Shown: positions 1 to 8,893 of the stretch, piece after piece
Position numbering within the stretch: position 1 is the first letter of the stretch
How the letters are laid out: every line of letters begins with the position of its first letter
Assembly: GCF_010499255.1 (NCBI RefSeq)
Contig: NZ_JAAGRN010000001.1
Location: forward strand, 434,001-498,000
Length of the DNA stretch: 64,000 bases
Direction: 5' to 3'
DNA from: Sheuella amnicola
Lineage (GTDB): Bacteria; Pseudomonadota; Gammaproteobacteria; Burkholderiales; Burkholderiaceae_B
Made by a program: the position numbers and the translations under genes
The notes under the pieces: generated by a model
Told to the model about the DNA's origin: nothing
Databases searched by the model: none
What the model saw: only the letters and a program-made list of their open reading frames with translations

Positions 1-532
1 GCTTTGCCCAACGCATTGGTTCATGAGCCGGCCCGTCATCGCTCAGATAACGATCGAATACGGTCTGTACATCGGGGCAGTACCCCTTTTCAACCAGATA
101 GCGGGCGAAATGCGTCCTGCTGATCAATTCCGGATTGCCTGCATAGGGAAGCGCTCCTTCAAAGGCCCCGGGCATGCCAAGCCGCTCAAGATTCGCACCG
201 ATTCTACGAGCGCGATCGGCACGACCCGAGCGGGTCTGTTGCAAACCGTCCAGCAAGTTCTGATCTTGAATATCAATCCCGAGCCCGACAATATGAACCG
301 TTCTGGCTGCCCAGGTAACCGAAATCTCGACCCCTGAAACATAGCGCATACCAAGCGCTTGGGCAGTATCGCGCGCAAGTAACTGACCGGACAGCTCATC
401 GTGATCAGTCAAGGCCCATACTTGAACCCCGCAACCATAGGCCCGGCGCGCAATCGCATCCGGTGTCAGCACGCCGTCGGATACGGTCGAGTGGCAGTGC
501 AAATCGACAGAGATGGTATCGCTAGATCTCAT
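1..532 (-). CDS. rnm: PHP-domain phosphoesterase, RNase AM / YciV family (C-terminus off the window)
   Basis: Partial gene: 177 codons are visible and the reading frame runs off the left edge, so the C-terminal third is missing (family members are about 280-290 residues). The start is the ATG at 532-530, which overlaps the end of the upstream hydrolase gene by 11 bases. The N-terminus has the PHP metal-binding signature DLHCHSTVSDG (His12, His14, Asp19), then LTDHDE, GVEIS and HIVGLGIDI, and further on HFARYLVEKG. The order and spacing of these blocks match E. coli YciV (Rnm), known as a 5'-3' exoribonuclease that also acts on 3',5'-nucleoside bisphosphates. Translation is probably coupled to the upstream hydrolase. 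The family assignment is firm; the precise substrate is inferred from E. coli. Confidence 0.88.
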   Translation of the reverse strand, partial: MRSSDTISVDLHCHSTVSDGVLTPDAIARRAYGCGVQVWALTDHDELSGQLLARDTAQALGMRYVSGVEISVTWAARTVHIVGLGIDIQDQNLLDGLQQTRSGRADRARRIGANLERLGMPGAFEGALPYAGNPELISRTHFARYLVEKGYCPDVQTVFDRYLSDDGPAHEPMRWAK

Positions 533-1469
533 TTAAAAAGCCTTCTACGACATCGATTTGATCCTGCGCAAGAAAGGTTGGAGCATGACCAACACCGGCG
601 AATTGGGCCGCTCTGGCCCTTGGATTTGAAGAAAGCATCTGATCCAGAGTCGACATTGATAACAGATCCGACTCTTGTCCGCGCGTGATCAGGATCGGAC
701 ACTGAATCGATGCATAAGCGTGCCAGAGATATTGCTCGCCCTGCGCCGCCGAGGTTTCATCCATCGCTTTAAAAGGAACAGCCAGACCTAGATCATAGTG
801 TTTTACCCAGTGATCACCGTGCTTGATATAGGTGAAACGAGTCAGGTGCTCCCATTGCTCCTCGGTATGAGGGCCAAAAGAGGCGGCAGTCAGCTTGACA
901 TACGTGACAGCTTGTTCAAAGGTATCGAAACGGACTGCATCGCCTACATACTGTCCAATGCGCGCCAAGGAGGCTGGTTCAAGATGCGGACCGACATCAT
1001 TGAGCACGATTCGATCTAGTCTCAGTCCCGATTCGGGCAAAGCTTGCAAAGACTGTGCGGGCGTTGGGACCGATTGAGAAGACTGTGCCTGAGCAAGCGC
1101 GCCGGCAAAAGCCATACCGATCAACCCTCCCATAGAGGTACCTACCCATTGCAGTCGCTCAGGCTGAAGGCGTGCAATCAGCGTCACAATGTCGCTAACG
1201 TACTGGGGAACAGCGTAAAACAAAGGGTTATTGAGCCGATCTGACAGTCCGCGCCCAACAATATCGGGACAAATCACCCGATACTTCTTCGCTAAAACCC
1301 GAGCCAGTGCATCAAAATCCCGACCAGTTCTCGTCAATCCATGCACACAAACAACGATGTCTTTGTTCTGAGCATCCCCCCATTCATAATAGGCCATGCG
1401 GTGCAACCCGATCGGACTGGTGCAGGTCACGGTACAAAGACGAGGTTGCAACGTTGAATCGGTCGCCAT
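522..1469 (-). CDS. alpha/beta hydrolase
   Basis: A 315-residue alpha/beta-hydrolase-fold protein. The oxyanion-side motif VHGLTRTG is at about residues 42-49, the nucleophile elbow GTSMGG at 110-115 makes Ser112 the likely nucleophile, and GVGHAP near the C-terminus supplies the catalytic His. No signal peptide is evident, so it is probably cytoplasmic. About 30 residues rich in Gln, Ser and Pro sit after the nucleophile and may be a loop or lid insertion. It lies between comEC and the PHP phosphoesterase gene, which it overlaps by 11 bases. A well-formed sigma70-type promoter lies just upstream, with a 10-base direct repeat between promoter and start codon. Substrate unknown: esterase, lipase or C-C hydrolase cannot be separated by eye. 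Confidence 0.85.
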   Translation of the reverse strand: MATDSTLQPRLCTVTCTSPIGLHRMAYYEWGDAQNKDIVVCVHGLTRTGRDFDALARVLAKKYRVICPDIVGRGLSDRLNNPLFYAVPQYVSDIVTLIARLQPERLQWVGTSMGGLIGMAFAGALAQAQSSQSVPTPAQSLQALPESGLRLDRIVLNDVGPHLEPASLARIGQYVGDAVRFDTFEQAVTYVKLTAASFGPHTEEQWEHLTRFTYIKHGDHWVKHYDLGLAVPFKAMDETSAAQGEQYLWHAYASIQCPILITRGQESDLLSMSTLDQMLSSNPRARAAQFAGVGHAPTFLAQDQIDVVEGFLNEI

Positions 1470-1471
1470 GG

Positions 1472-1499
1472 AACAGATCTCCCTGTAAAAACAGATCTC
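1472..1499. repeat. tandem 10-bp direct repeat in hydrolase promoter region
   Basis: AACAGATCTC occurs exactly twice, at 1472-1481 and 1490-1499, start-to-start spacing 18 bases. Each copy contains the palindrome AGATCT. The second copy abuts the -10 box of the hydrolase promoter and the first lies just before the start codon. Between them is the small inverted repeat CTGT-AAAA-ACAG. The arrangement resembles an operator but no regulator is identified. Confidence 0.6.
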
Positions 1500-1526
1500 T
1501 TATATGATGCAAATGGATTGTGTCTA
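1499..1526 (-). promoter_or_regulatory. sigma70-type promoter of the alpha/beta hydrolase gene
   Basis: On the minus strand TAGACA (-35, at 1526-1521) and TATAAG (-10, at 1504-1499) are separated by 16 bases; each differs from consensus at one position. Transcription would start about 30 bases before the hydrolase ATG at 1469. This gives the hydrolase and phosphoesterase genes a promoter of their own, downstream of comEC. Confidence 0.6.
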
Positions 1527-1531
1527 GACCT

Positions 1532-3994
1532 TCATTGTAGTGTTTGTGAGAGATGGATAGGGTGATGCCAGTACCTCCCGTTCAAGTACCGTAAAGAACG
1601 GGCTTCAAGCCCCGCCTCTGTCGATTCGATCAAAACCGATCCATGATGATCCGTCCTCCACACTTGAGTGCCGTTGCGTTGCCAACGCTGGACAACCATC
1701 GGATCGGGATGACGAAAACGATTCAAATGACCTACCTGAGCAATGGCGTGCCTAGCACCTGACAAAGCCACAAACTTGTCGGATGATGATGTTTTGGAGC
1801 CATGATGAGGGATCAGTACAACATCAGCCGCAATATCGGCATTTTCCATTAATTTAGATTCTTGTCCGATACCGATATCACCGGGTAAAAGTGCCCGGTG
1901 ATGAAGACCTTCCAATTTAAGGATGCAGCTGCGTGCATTGCTAGTCTGATTGCGTTTAATAGTGAATTCACCTGAATCGGCTGATGCTGCATCTTCAGCC
2001 GGACCATTCAGGATACTAAATACAACGCCATCCAGAGTCCAGCTTGATCGGGAATCGCATAACTGCTTTTTGATTTCACCGGCAAGTATCGAGTGCACAT
2101 GATCGGGAAAATGCTTTTCGACACCCGAGGAATAAACCAGATTTCGAATGGGAAAATTCATAAGCAGACTATTCAATCCTCCCGCATGATCCAGGTCACT
2201 GTGCGACACAACCAGCCAGTCGATTTTTTTGACTCCCATTGCACGAAAAGCGGGAAGCAACACGCGCATAGTCGAATCCGAAGACCCGGATTTTTTACCG
2301 GTGTCGTACAGCACATGATGACGAGCTGTCGATATCAACACTGCAGCACCCTGCCCCACATCAAACACCCGCATCGTCCAGCCGCCTTGAATCGGTCGCT
2401 GCGGCTGCCAGGCCAACGCAGGAAGCATCAAAAACCAACCAGCCCAACGTGAAGCGATACCGGGCACTTGCATCGACCAGCACATACCGGTTAAAGCCAC
2501 AAGCAGTGCGAAAACCGGAAAGGCATTGATATCCAAAACAGCCCATTTTGCCGTGGCCATCCAATTAACCGGAATCATCATCCACAACAGTGCCTCATGA
2601 CCGAGCCAGGCACAACCTTGCGCCAGTAAATGCAATCCGGGAAGCGGAGCGATCAGTGCAGTCAGCAATGCTAAAGGAGTCACAACGAAAGTCATGACCG
2701 GAATCGCAATCGCATTAGCAAAAATTGAACTGAGCGATATCTGTTGAAACAGAAACGCCAAAATGGGAAACATGGCTAGCGTGATCAGCCATTGCAAGCG
2801 GCTTGCATCTTTAAGCCCGCGCAGCCACTGTCTGATATGCGATTGCGCATAAGAAGAGGCAGGCATGGATGCGATACTGAACAAAATGCCTACCGCAAAA
2901 AATGATAGCCAAAATCCGGGGGATAACACTGACCAAGGATCCATCATCACAACCAGAGCAGCCGCAGCACTTAGCACACGTGATGGAGAAAACGGAAGCC
3001 TTGCCACTACGACAAACGCGGTCACGGCCAGCATTAGAAATGTTCGCCTCGCCGGCACCCCCCAACCTGCCAACAGACAGTACAAAAACGCGACCAACAT
3101 GGCTACAGCGGCAGCAACGGGCTTAGCCGGCAGACTTTCGCAGAAGTATCTTGATCTGAACCGCAGGCGCTTGAATAACCATAATGCAACCACACCACCA
3201 CATGCACCTATCATGGTCACGTGCGACCCGCTGATCGAGACCAGATGCGTAATACCGGTGCGATTAAAGACATCCCAGTCGGACTGTTGGACACCATCCT
3301 GATCTCCAATGGCCAATGCGATCAAAACAGGCCCGTATCTTGCATCTTTTAAGGCGGCCTGCATCAGCGATCGAAGGTGGTGCCGGATGCGATCCACATG
3401 CATCGTAAACGTCATGCTCTCATCATCAGAAATTAATTTTGGGTGTCCCCGCACTTGTCCAATAGCGCGAATATTGCGCTGAAACATTAGTCCTTCATAG
3501 TCGAAACCCGATGGATTCATTGACCCGTGTGGTCGACGCAAAACCATCGCGGCTCGCCAAGCCTGTCCGGGCAAAATATTTTCACTTGCGGCCCTCCAGA
3601 TCACCTGGATATGTTTCGGAATGCCTTGTTGCACAGGATCCAGCACTTCAGCTTGAAAAATTTGTGCAAGGTCCTTTTGCTGTGACATGGTTTTAATGCG
3701 CACATTCAGTCGTGTGACGACATTTTCGTGAACAGGATCCAGAGTATCTAACAAACGTTGATCGGCTAAATATATCGTCCAGCACATACTCAGCATCAGT
3801 GAGGCCAGTCCCAGGAGTGTCGACCTAACCCGTTTAAATCGAACAGGAGCAACCAGCTCAAGGATGGATCCGGTCAAAATAATTGCAGGCATGGCCATTG
3901 CGGCCAAAATGAGGTCGGACAACGGTGGCAAGATCCTAAGCTGATGCGTCACAAAGGCACCGGCAACAACAGTTGCCCCGATCAGACGAACCAT
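1532..3994 (-). CDS. comEC: ComEC/Rec2 DNA-uptake channel protein
   Basis: An 820-residue polytopic inner-membrane protein with the three-part ComEC layout. An N-terminal membrane segment is followed by a soluble DUF4131-type region (about 60-210). The central Competence domain of many hydrophobic helices (about 215-520) begins with LIALAIGDQDGV and GITHLVSISGSHVT. The C-terminal metallo-beta-lactamase domain (about 540-800) has VSHSDLDHAGG, LLPGDIG and IPHHGSKTSSS. The family carries single-stranded DNA across the inner membrane in natural transformation; the C-terminal domain has been linked to degrading the non-transported strand. Length and domain order are complete. The gene is transcribed away from the divergent MFS transporter gene; no other competence gene is in the window. 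Confidence 0.92.
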   Translation of the reverse strand: MVRLIGATVVAGAFVTHQLRILPPLSDLILAAMAMPAIILTGSILELVAPVRFKRVRSTLLGLASLMLSMCWTIYLADQRLLDTLDPVHENVVTRLNVRIKTMSQQKDLAQIFQAEVLDPVQQGIPKHIQVIWRAASENILPGQAWRAAMVLRRPHGSMNPSGFDYEGLMFQRNIRAIGQVRGHPKLISDDESMTFTMHVDRIRHHLRSLMQAALKDARYGPVLIALAIGDQDGVQQSDWDVFNRTGITHLVSISGSHVTMIGACGGVVALWLFKRLRFRSRYFCESLPAKPVAAAVAMLVAFLYCLLAGWGVPARRTFLMLAVTAFVVVARLPFSPSRVLSAAAALVVMMDPWSVLSPGFWLSFFAVGILFSIASMPASSYAQSHIRQWLRGLKDASRLQWLITLAMFPILAFLFQQISLSSIFANAIAIPVMTFVVTPLALLTALIAPLPGLHLLAQGCAWLGHEALLWMMIPVNWMATAKWAVLDINAFPVFALLVALTGMCWSMQVPGIASRWAGWFLMLPALAWQPQRPIQGGWTMRVFDVGQGAAVLISTARHHVLYDTGKKSGSSDSTMRVLLPAFRAMGVKKIDWLVVSHSDLDHAGGLNSLLMNFPIRNLVYSSGVEKHFPDHVHSILAGEIKKQLCDSRSSWTLDGVVFSILNGPAEDAASADSGEFTIKRNQTSNARSCILKLEGLHHRALLPGDIGIGQESKLMENADIAADVVLIPHHGSKTSSSDKFVALSGARHAIAQVGHLNRFRHPDPMVVQRWQRNGTQVWRTDHHGSVLIESTEAGLEARSLRYLNGRYWHHPIHLSQTLQ

Positions 3995-4018
3995 GGATCA
4001 TCACCAAAACAAAATATC

Positions 4019-4045
4019 TTGACAATGAACACAGCAATCTACAAT
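4019..4045 (+). promoter_or_regulatory. sigma70-type promoter of the MFS-hydratase pair
   Basis: A perfect TTGACA (4019-4024) is followed after 15 bases by TACAAT (4040-4045). Transcription would begin near 4052, 30 bases before the ATG at 4084. This also argues against a longer protein starting at 3973, which would begin upstream of the promoter and overlap comEC. Confidence 0.6.
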
Positions 4046-4083
4046 CTGGGTGGGTTATTTATGTCCTGATCTTTTCTGCGTAT

Positions 4084-5289
4084 ATGCCTAGTCTTTCAAC
4101 TAACGGCGAACCCACGCCAAACTGGCAGATCATTCTGATCGGCATACTTGCGCTCGCGGTCACCATGGGGGTTGGTCGCTTTGCCTTTACACCCTTAATG
4201 CCGCTCATGTTGCGCGATGAAACATTCGGTCCGGCCACAGGTGCGGAATGGGCTACGGCAAACTATGTTGGTTATCTGATCGGTGCGATCACAGCTTCCC
4301 GGTTTTCCACCCATCCCAAACTGGGTTTGGTGCTTTCCCTGCTTGGTATTACCGCGACCACCTCGGCAATCTGTTTAGTTACGCCCTCGCCGTTGTCTTT
4401 GTTATTCGGAGCCGGTATGCGACTCATATCCGGTATTTTTAGCGCCTGGACATTAGTGTGCGCTAGCGCCTGGTGTCTGGGAGAATTGTCAAAAAAAAAT
4501 GCTGCCCATCTGGGAGCCTGGATCTTTACGGGCGTCGGTATCGGTATCGTTTTAGCCGGGATGTTGGCATGGCTAGGCGGACACCAGAGTGCCAAAACGC
4601 TTTGGCTAGAGCTCGGTTTGCTCGCGCTGATCGGAACCTGTTTTGTCTGGATAGGTGTTGCACGTGCCCGGCCGTCTGCAACACTTCCCGTCATGCATTC
4701 GAAAGCGGGATCGAAGACACCGATCAAACAGAACAACTTCGCAATAGTCCTTTGTTACGGCACGTTTGGCTATGGATACATTGTTCAAGCCACCTTTTTG
4801 CCGACCATGGCGCGTCAACAAATTTCGGATCCGATGATTTTCGGGTTGACTTGGCCAATTTTCGGATTGGCCGCGACCATTTCGGTATGCATTTGCGCCT
4901 ACTGGCTTAAAAATTGGCCACGCCGTCGCGTGTGGGCAATAGCTCAGTTCGCAATGGCGATGGGTACATTTATGCCGATCATCACAATCGAAATTTGGGC
5001 GCTTGCCCTTTCGGCGATATTTGTCGGAGGGACTTTCATGGTAGCTACCATGGCCGGCTTACAACTTGCCCGTGAATTGACCCCGGTTAATCCGATGCCA
5101 TTACTGGCAAAAATGACCATGGCGTTTGCTCTTGGACAGATCGCCGGCCCTTTACTGGTCAGATTGCTCGGAGGCGTAAATTTGAAGGGACTGGATGCGA
5201 TTGTTTTCGCAAACGGTCTGGCAACTATCCTGCTGATCATGACGGCAATCTGGTTATGGCGTCAGCCTATTAAAAGGAATGATGAATGA
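4084..5289 (+). CDS. YbfB/YjiJ-family MFS transporter
   Basis: A hydrophobic protein of 401 residues with about 12 predicted membrane helices. The sequence GVGRFAFTPLMPLM in the first helix is characteristic of the YbfB/YjiJ family of major facilitator proteins. The frame is open back to 3973, but the ATG at 4084 is preferred: it lies just downstream of a good promoter, and the 37 extra residues would be polar and unrelated to the family. The stop overlaps the start of the hydratase gene by 4 bases, so the two are translationally coupled and probably act on the same compound. The substrate and even the direction of transport are unknown; family members are poorly characterised. Confidence 0.82.
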   Translation: MPSLSTNGEPTPNWQIILIGILALAVTMGVGRFAFTPLMPLMLRDETFGPATGAEWATANYVGYLIGAITASRFSTHPKLGLVLSLLGITATTSAICLVTPSPLSLLFGAGMRLISGIFSAWTLVCASAWCLGELSKKNAAHLGAWIFTGVGIGIVLAGMLAWLGGHQSAKTLWLELGLLALIGTCFVWIGVARARPSATLPVMHSKAGSKTPIKQNNFAIVLCYGTFGYGYIVQATFLPTMARQQISDPMIFGLTWPIFGLAATISVCICAYWLKNWPRRRVWAIAQFAMAMGTFMPIITIEIWALALSAIFVGGTFMVATMAGLQLARELTPVNPMPLLAKMTMAFALGQIAGPLLVRLLGGVNLKGLDAIVFANGLATILLIMTAIWLWRQPIKRNDE

Positions 5290-6089
5290 ACGATACAAAA
5301 ACGCTTATGGCTGCGAAGACCCTCTGGTCCCATTGGCAAGACGGCACCACAATCGATTCACTTGCCGGGGATCTACGCCCGCTGACCAGAGCGCAAGGTT
5401 ATGCTGTTCAGGCCATGCTGCCCGATGTTTCTGCCCAACAAGTCAGTGGATGGAAAATCGCGGCTACCAGCAAGGTTGGGCAAACGCACATCAACGTCAC
5501 TGGACCGCTTGCCGGGCGGCTACTATCCAAACAAATATACCCACCGGGGGCAACCGTCCCCTCGTTCGGAAACAGAATGAAGGTGGCCGAACCCGAGATG
5601 GCCTTTACACTCGGGCAAAGTTTAGGCCCCCGCTCGCAACCTTACACAATGGATGATGTACTTCAAGCAGTCGCCACGCTGCACCCCGCGCTTGAAATGC
5701 CAAACTCGCGATTTGCGCAATTTACCGCAGCCGGAGAAGCACAGCTTCTTGCAGACTGTGCATGCGCACATCATTTCATGTTGGGACAGGCCGCACCCGA
5801 TACGTGGCGCAATCTAGATTTGAGCCGGCAAAAGGTACATGCCAAATCGACAAAACCCGATGGAACAACTTGGACACGGGATGGTTCGGGAGAGGCCGTG
5901 TTGGGCGATCCTCGAATCGCTTTGACGTGGGTCGTAAACGAACTGACCTCTCAAGGGCTGACATTAAGTGCAGGACAGTTTTTTACGACCGGAACTTGCA
6001 TGGTGCCTATCGAAATCGAACCGGGCGATCACGTACAGGCGGATTTCGGCGAACTTGGTCAGATATCGATGCGTTTCGGACTTGAGTAA
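5286..6089 (+). CDS. 2-keto-4-pentenoate hydratase (MhpD/fumarylacetoacetase-like family)
   Basis: A 267-residue member of the 2-oxopent-4-enoate hydratase / 2-oxohepta-3-ene dioate hydratase family (FAH superfamily). Blocks seen include GWKIAATSKVGQ (about 58-69), the metal-binding type sequence VAEPEMAFTLG, HPALEMPNSRF, and GQFFTTGTCMVP near the C-terminus. Known relatives hydrate 2-hydroxypenta-2,4-dienoate in aromatic meta-cleavage, but no other meta-cleavage gene is nearby. The start codon overlaps the transporter's stop by 4 bases. The 3' end overlaps the convergent TatD-family gene by 31 bases. Family firm; reaction and pathway open. Confidence 0.82.
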   Translation: MNDTKTLMAAKTLWSHWQDGTTIDSLAGDLRPLTRAQGYAVQAMLPDVSAQQVSGWKIAATSKVGQTHINVTGPLAGRLLSKQIYPPGATVPSFGNRMKVAEPEMAFTLGQSLGPRSQPYTMDDVLQAVATLHPALEMPNSRFAQFTAAGEAQLLADCACAHHFMLGQAAPDTWRNLDLSRQKVHAKSTKPDGTTWTRDGSGEAVLGDPRIALTWVVNELTSQGLTLSAGQFFTTGTCMVPIEIEPGDHVQADFGELGQISMRFGLE

Positions 6090-6892
6090 TCAGTCAGGAC
6101 TTGACGCCATCTCGGGCATACGCGCATGGCAGCATCCCCGGTTTCCTTGATGAGGGACGCAACCGTAATTTGCCTGATATCAGCCATCACTTCCGCTATG
6201 CCTTTCACCTGGGAAGGTTCATTTCTGCGAGACTGAGTCATCCATTCAGGCGCGATGTCGGGGGCGTCCGTTTCCAGCACAAGCGATGCAAGTTCAATAT
6301 CAGTCGCAAGTCGTCTAATCTGAAGCGCACGCGCATATGTCATCGCCCCACCCATGCCAAGTGCAAATCCTAGCTCGATGAATTGACGCGCCTGCTGAAA
6401 GCTGCCGTTGAAAGCATGCGCGATTCCACCACGTACCCCTGCAACGCGAAGATGTTTGAGGATCGTATCCTGAGATCGTCTGACATGTAGCAAAACAGGG
6501 AGATCGAACTCTTTGGCCAGCTTCAGCTGTGCGTCAAAAATCATCAGCTGTTTTTCTTTTGGTGCACCCGATGAAATTTCGGGAACAAAGAAATCCAGCC
6601 CAATTTCGCCGACCGCAATCAACCTAGGATCATCGATATGAGTCTTCAGGGCATCGCGCAAGCACTGCAACGCATTTTCATCTGCACGCTCGACATACAT
6701 TGGGTGGATGCCAAGCGCATACGCACCTTGTGGAAACGAGTGTGCAAGCAATCGAACGGTATCGAAATTTGCTACTTCGACAGCGGGGATCAACAAACCT
6801 TGCACGCCTGAAGCTTGCGCACGCTCGATCACCTGTAGGCGATCCGAATCAAACTCGGCCGCATCCAAATGGCAATGAGTGTCAAGTAACAT
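6059..6892 (-). CDS. TatD-family metal-dependent DNase
   Basis: A 277-residue TIM-barrel amidohydrolase-like protein of the TatD/YcfH/YjjV family. The N-terminus LDTHCHLD gives the HxH metal ligands (His6, His8). Further motifs are GIHPMYV (about 60-66), AVGEIGLDFF (about 92-101), LLHVRRSQDT, GIAHAFNGS and LVLETDAPDIAPEWM. The family includes 3'-5' exonucleases with housekeeping roles. The start overlaps the end of lolD by 11 bases, giving the coupled order lolC-lolD-tatD-family. The C-terminal 15-20 residues extend past the usual family end and overlap the convergent hydratase gene. Confidence 0.88.
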   Translation of the reverse strand: MLLDTHCHLDAAEFDSDRLQVIERAQASGVQGLLIPAVEVANFDTVRLLAHSFPQGAYALGIHPMYVERADENALQCLRDALKTHIDDPRLIAVGEIGLDFFVPEISSGAPKEKQLMIFDAQLKLAKEFDLPVLLHVRRSQDTILKHLRVAGVRGGIAHAFNGSFQQARQFIELGFALGMGGAMTYARALQIRRLATDIELASLVLETDAPDIAPEWMTQSRRNEPSQVKGIAEVMADIRQITVASLIKETGDAAMRVCPRWRQVLTDYSSPKRIDI

Positions 6893-7565
6893 CGACCAAT
6901 CGACCCGAGTCCATATTGAGTCTGCGATCAGCCAGGGCCGCCAACTCCGGATCGTGGGTCACGATGATGAAAGCCATGCCGCTATCCGCATTGACGCGCT
7001 TGAGCAAATCGAACATTTGATGGGCCGTATGACGATCCAGATTACCTGTGGGTTCGTCGGCAAGCACGCATGCGGGACGCGCAACCAACGCGCGAGCGAG
7101 TGCTACTCTTTGGCGCTCGCCGCCGGACAACTGGCCGGGAAAATGCGTCTTTCGTTCGGACAATCCCACTTGGTCAAGAACCTGCACCGCCTGTTTACGC
7201 GCAGAACGTCGCGTCTCTCGACGCACAATCAGTGGCATGGCCACATTGTCTATAGCCGAAAACTCCGGCAGCAAGTGATGAAACTGATAGACAAAACCTA
7301 ACGTCCTGTTACGAAGGCGACTTCTTGCGGCTTCATTCAAACCATCCGTCGAATGCCCGCCCACCTTGATGGAGCCTGAAGTCGGCAAGTCCAGCAAGCC
7401 TAAAATATGCAACAGCGTGCTTTTACCTGAACCGGAAGCGCCGATAATGGCGACCATTTCCCCGGGTGAAACGGACAGATTGATGTCTTTGAGAACATCG
7501 ATACGTTGCGCACCCTCTTCGTAGTGCTTGAAAACATTCGATGCTTGAAGCGCGAACTCAGTCAT
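6882..7565 (-). CDS. lolD: lipoprotein-releasing ABC transporter, ATP-binding protein LolD
   Basis: The ABC ATPase of the LolCDE complex, which extracts mature lipoproteins from the inner membrane and passes them to LolA. It has Walker A GASGSGKST, signature LSGGERQRV, Walker B VLADEPTGNLD and the switch His in VTHD. The ATG at 7565 gives 227 residues, the usual LolD length; an upstream in-frame ATG at 7625 would add 20 residues that overlap lolC further and look unrelated. The chosen start overlaps the stop of the permease gene by 8 bases. MacB-type ATPases are similar, but the adjacent LolC/E permease settles the name. Confidence 0.93.
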   Translation of the reverse strand: MTEFALQASNVFKHYEEGAQRIDVLKDINLSVSPGEMVAIIGASGSGKSTLLHILGLLDLPTSGSIKVGGHSTDGLNEAARSRLRNRTLGFVYQFHHLLPEFSAIDNVAMPLIVRRETRRSARKQAVQVLDQVGLSERKTHFPGQLSGGERQRVALARALVARPACVLADEPTGNLDRHTAHQMFDLLKRVNADSGMAFIIVTHDPELAALADRRLNMDSGRLVDVT

Positions 7566-8838
7566 GGCGTAAGACCTGGGCAGGTTGCAATCGGGATGCG
7601 CGCCAACTGGGATAAAGTGTCGCAACCAGAGACATGATCAGGGAGGTGACTCCGATCGTGACAATATCTGAGGTCCGGGGATCGGAGGGCAATGTGCTGA
7701 TGAAATAAATTTCACGTGGCAGAAACTGCGCACCAATGATTCGTTCTATCGCAGGCACGATGACATCAATGTTGAATGCAATTGCCATGCCGCCCAGCAC
7801 GCCCGCCAAGGTGCCAACCACGCCGATCATGGCACCTTGAACGAGAAAAATGCGTGCAATCTCACCTGGGGTCGAACCGAAACTTCTCAAAATGGCAATA
7901 TCGGACTGCTTATCCTTAACCGCCATGACGAGTGACGAAAGCAAGTTGAATGCCGCCACGGCAACAATCAGGGCCAATATGAGAAACATCATGCGCTTTT
8001 CAGTCTGGACAGCGGCAAACCAGGTACGGTTATTGCGAGACCAGTCTGCAACCAGCATATTGGATGGCAAGGTTCTGCCAATCGCACGAGCGATTTCCGG
8101 AGCGCGATGCATATCATCGACACGCAAGCGCACGCCTGCGTTTCCGGTGTCGCGAAACAATTTGGACGCATCGGTCGCATCGACAAATGCCAGCGTCGAA
8201 TCATATTCATAATGACCGGATCGATAGGTCCCAACCAAGGTGAATTGGCGCATACGGGGCGTAAAGCCGGCAGGACCAACATTGGCTTGAGGCGCAAGCA
8301 TCATGACGGTATCACCCTTGCGAACACCAAGTAAATCGGCCAGCTCTTGCCCCAGCACGATACCGAATGAGCCAGGCTTGAGATCGGTCAGCTTGCCGGA
8401 TTGCATCTGCCTTGGCAGGTCAGAAACGCCGCCCTCGGTACCCGGGTCGATTCCCTTGACTTGAATGCCCCGCAAGTCCTGACCACGCATCAACATGCCT
8501 TGCGCAGCGACAAAAGGAGCCGTTGCTTTGACCGATGGGTTTTCTTCGACGCGCTGGGCAACTGACTTCCACTGCTGGATCGTCTGCTCGGGATCCTGTC
8601 CGGTAACGAAGATTTCGACATGCGGCAGAACCGATAGCATGCGATCGCGCACATCCTTTTGGAATCCGTTCATGACCGACAAAACCACAATTAATGCGGC
8701 TACACCAAGCGCAATACCGGCCATCGAGGTTGCGGCCACGAAGGAGACAAAGCGATCTCCTCTGCCCTTACGCGCACGCAGGCTGCCTATTCCCGCATAA
8801 CGGGCGCCGATCCAGAGTTCATATGGTAGTTTAAGCAC
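7558..8838 (-). CDS. lolC: lipoprotein-releasing ABC transporter permease (LolC/LolE)
   Basis: A 426-residue inner-membrane permease with four membrane segments: one N-terminal (about 30-52), a large periplasmic MacB-like domain (about 55-275), and three near the C-terminus (about 280-305, 325-355, 385-410). The start ELWIGARYAGIGSLRARKGRGDRFVSFVA is close to the LolC/LolE consensus. Only one permease gene is present beside lolD, so the complex may contain two copies of this subunit (the LolF-type arrangement) or have its partner elsewhere. It overlaps lolD by 8 bases. Confidence 0.92.
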   Translation of the reverse strand: MLKLPYELWIGARYAGIGSLRARKGRGDRFVSFVAATSMAGIALGVAALIVVLSVMNGFQKDVRDRMLSVLPHVEIFVTGQDPEQTIQQWKSVAQRVEENPSVKATAPFVAAQGMLMRGQDLRGIQVKGIDPGTEGGVSDLPRQMQSGKLTDLKPGSFGIVLGQELADLLGVRKGDTVMMLAPQANVGPAGFTPRMRQFTLVGTYRSGHYEYDSTLAFVDATDASKLFRDTGNAGVRLRVDDMHRAPEIARAIGRTLPSNMLVADWSRNNRTWFAAVQTEKRMMFLILALIVAVAAFNLLSSLVMAVKDKQSDIAILRSFGSTPGEIARIFLVQGAMIGVVGTLAGVLGGMAIAFNIDVIVPAIERIIGAQFLPREIYFISTLPSDPRTSDIVTIGVTSLIMSLVATLYPSWRASRLQPAQVLRHD

Positions 8839-8893
8839 ATCGGCATTATTGCATCAAAGCGTACGGATTTCACGTCACACTACAATGGCGAAC

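Noticed and set aside
1483-1495. LexA box near the alpha/beta hydrolase promoter (CTGT...ACAG)
   Set aside because: The two halves are only 4 bases apart; LexA needs 8.
3973-4083. Longer N-terminus for the MFS transporter
   Set aside because: It would start upstream of a good promoter and overlap comEC; the extra residues are polar and not family-like.
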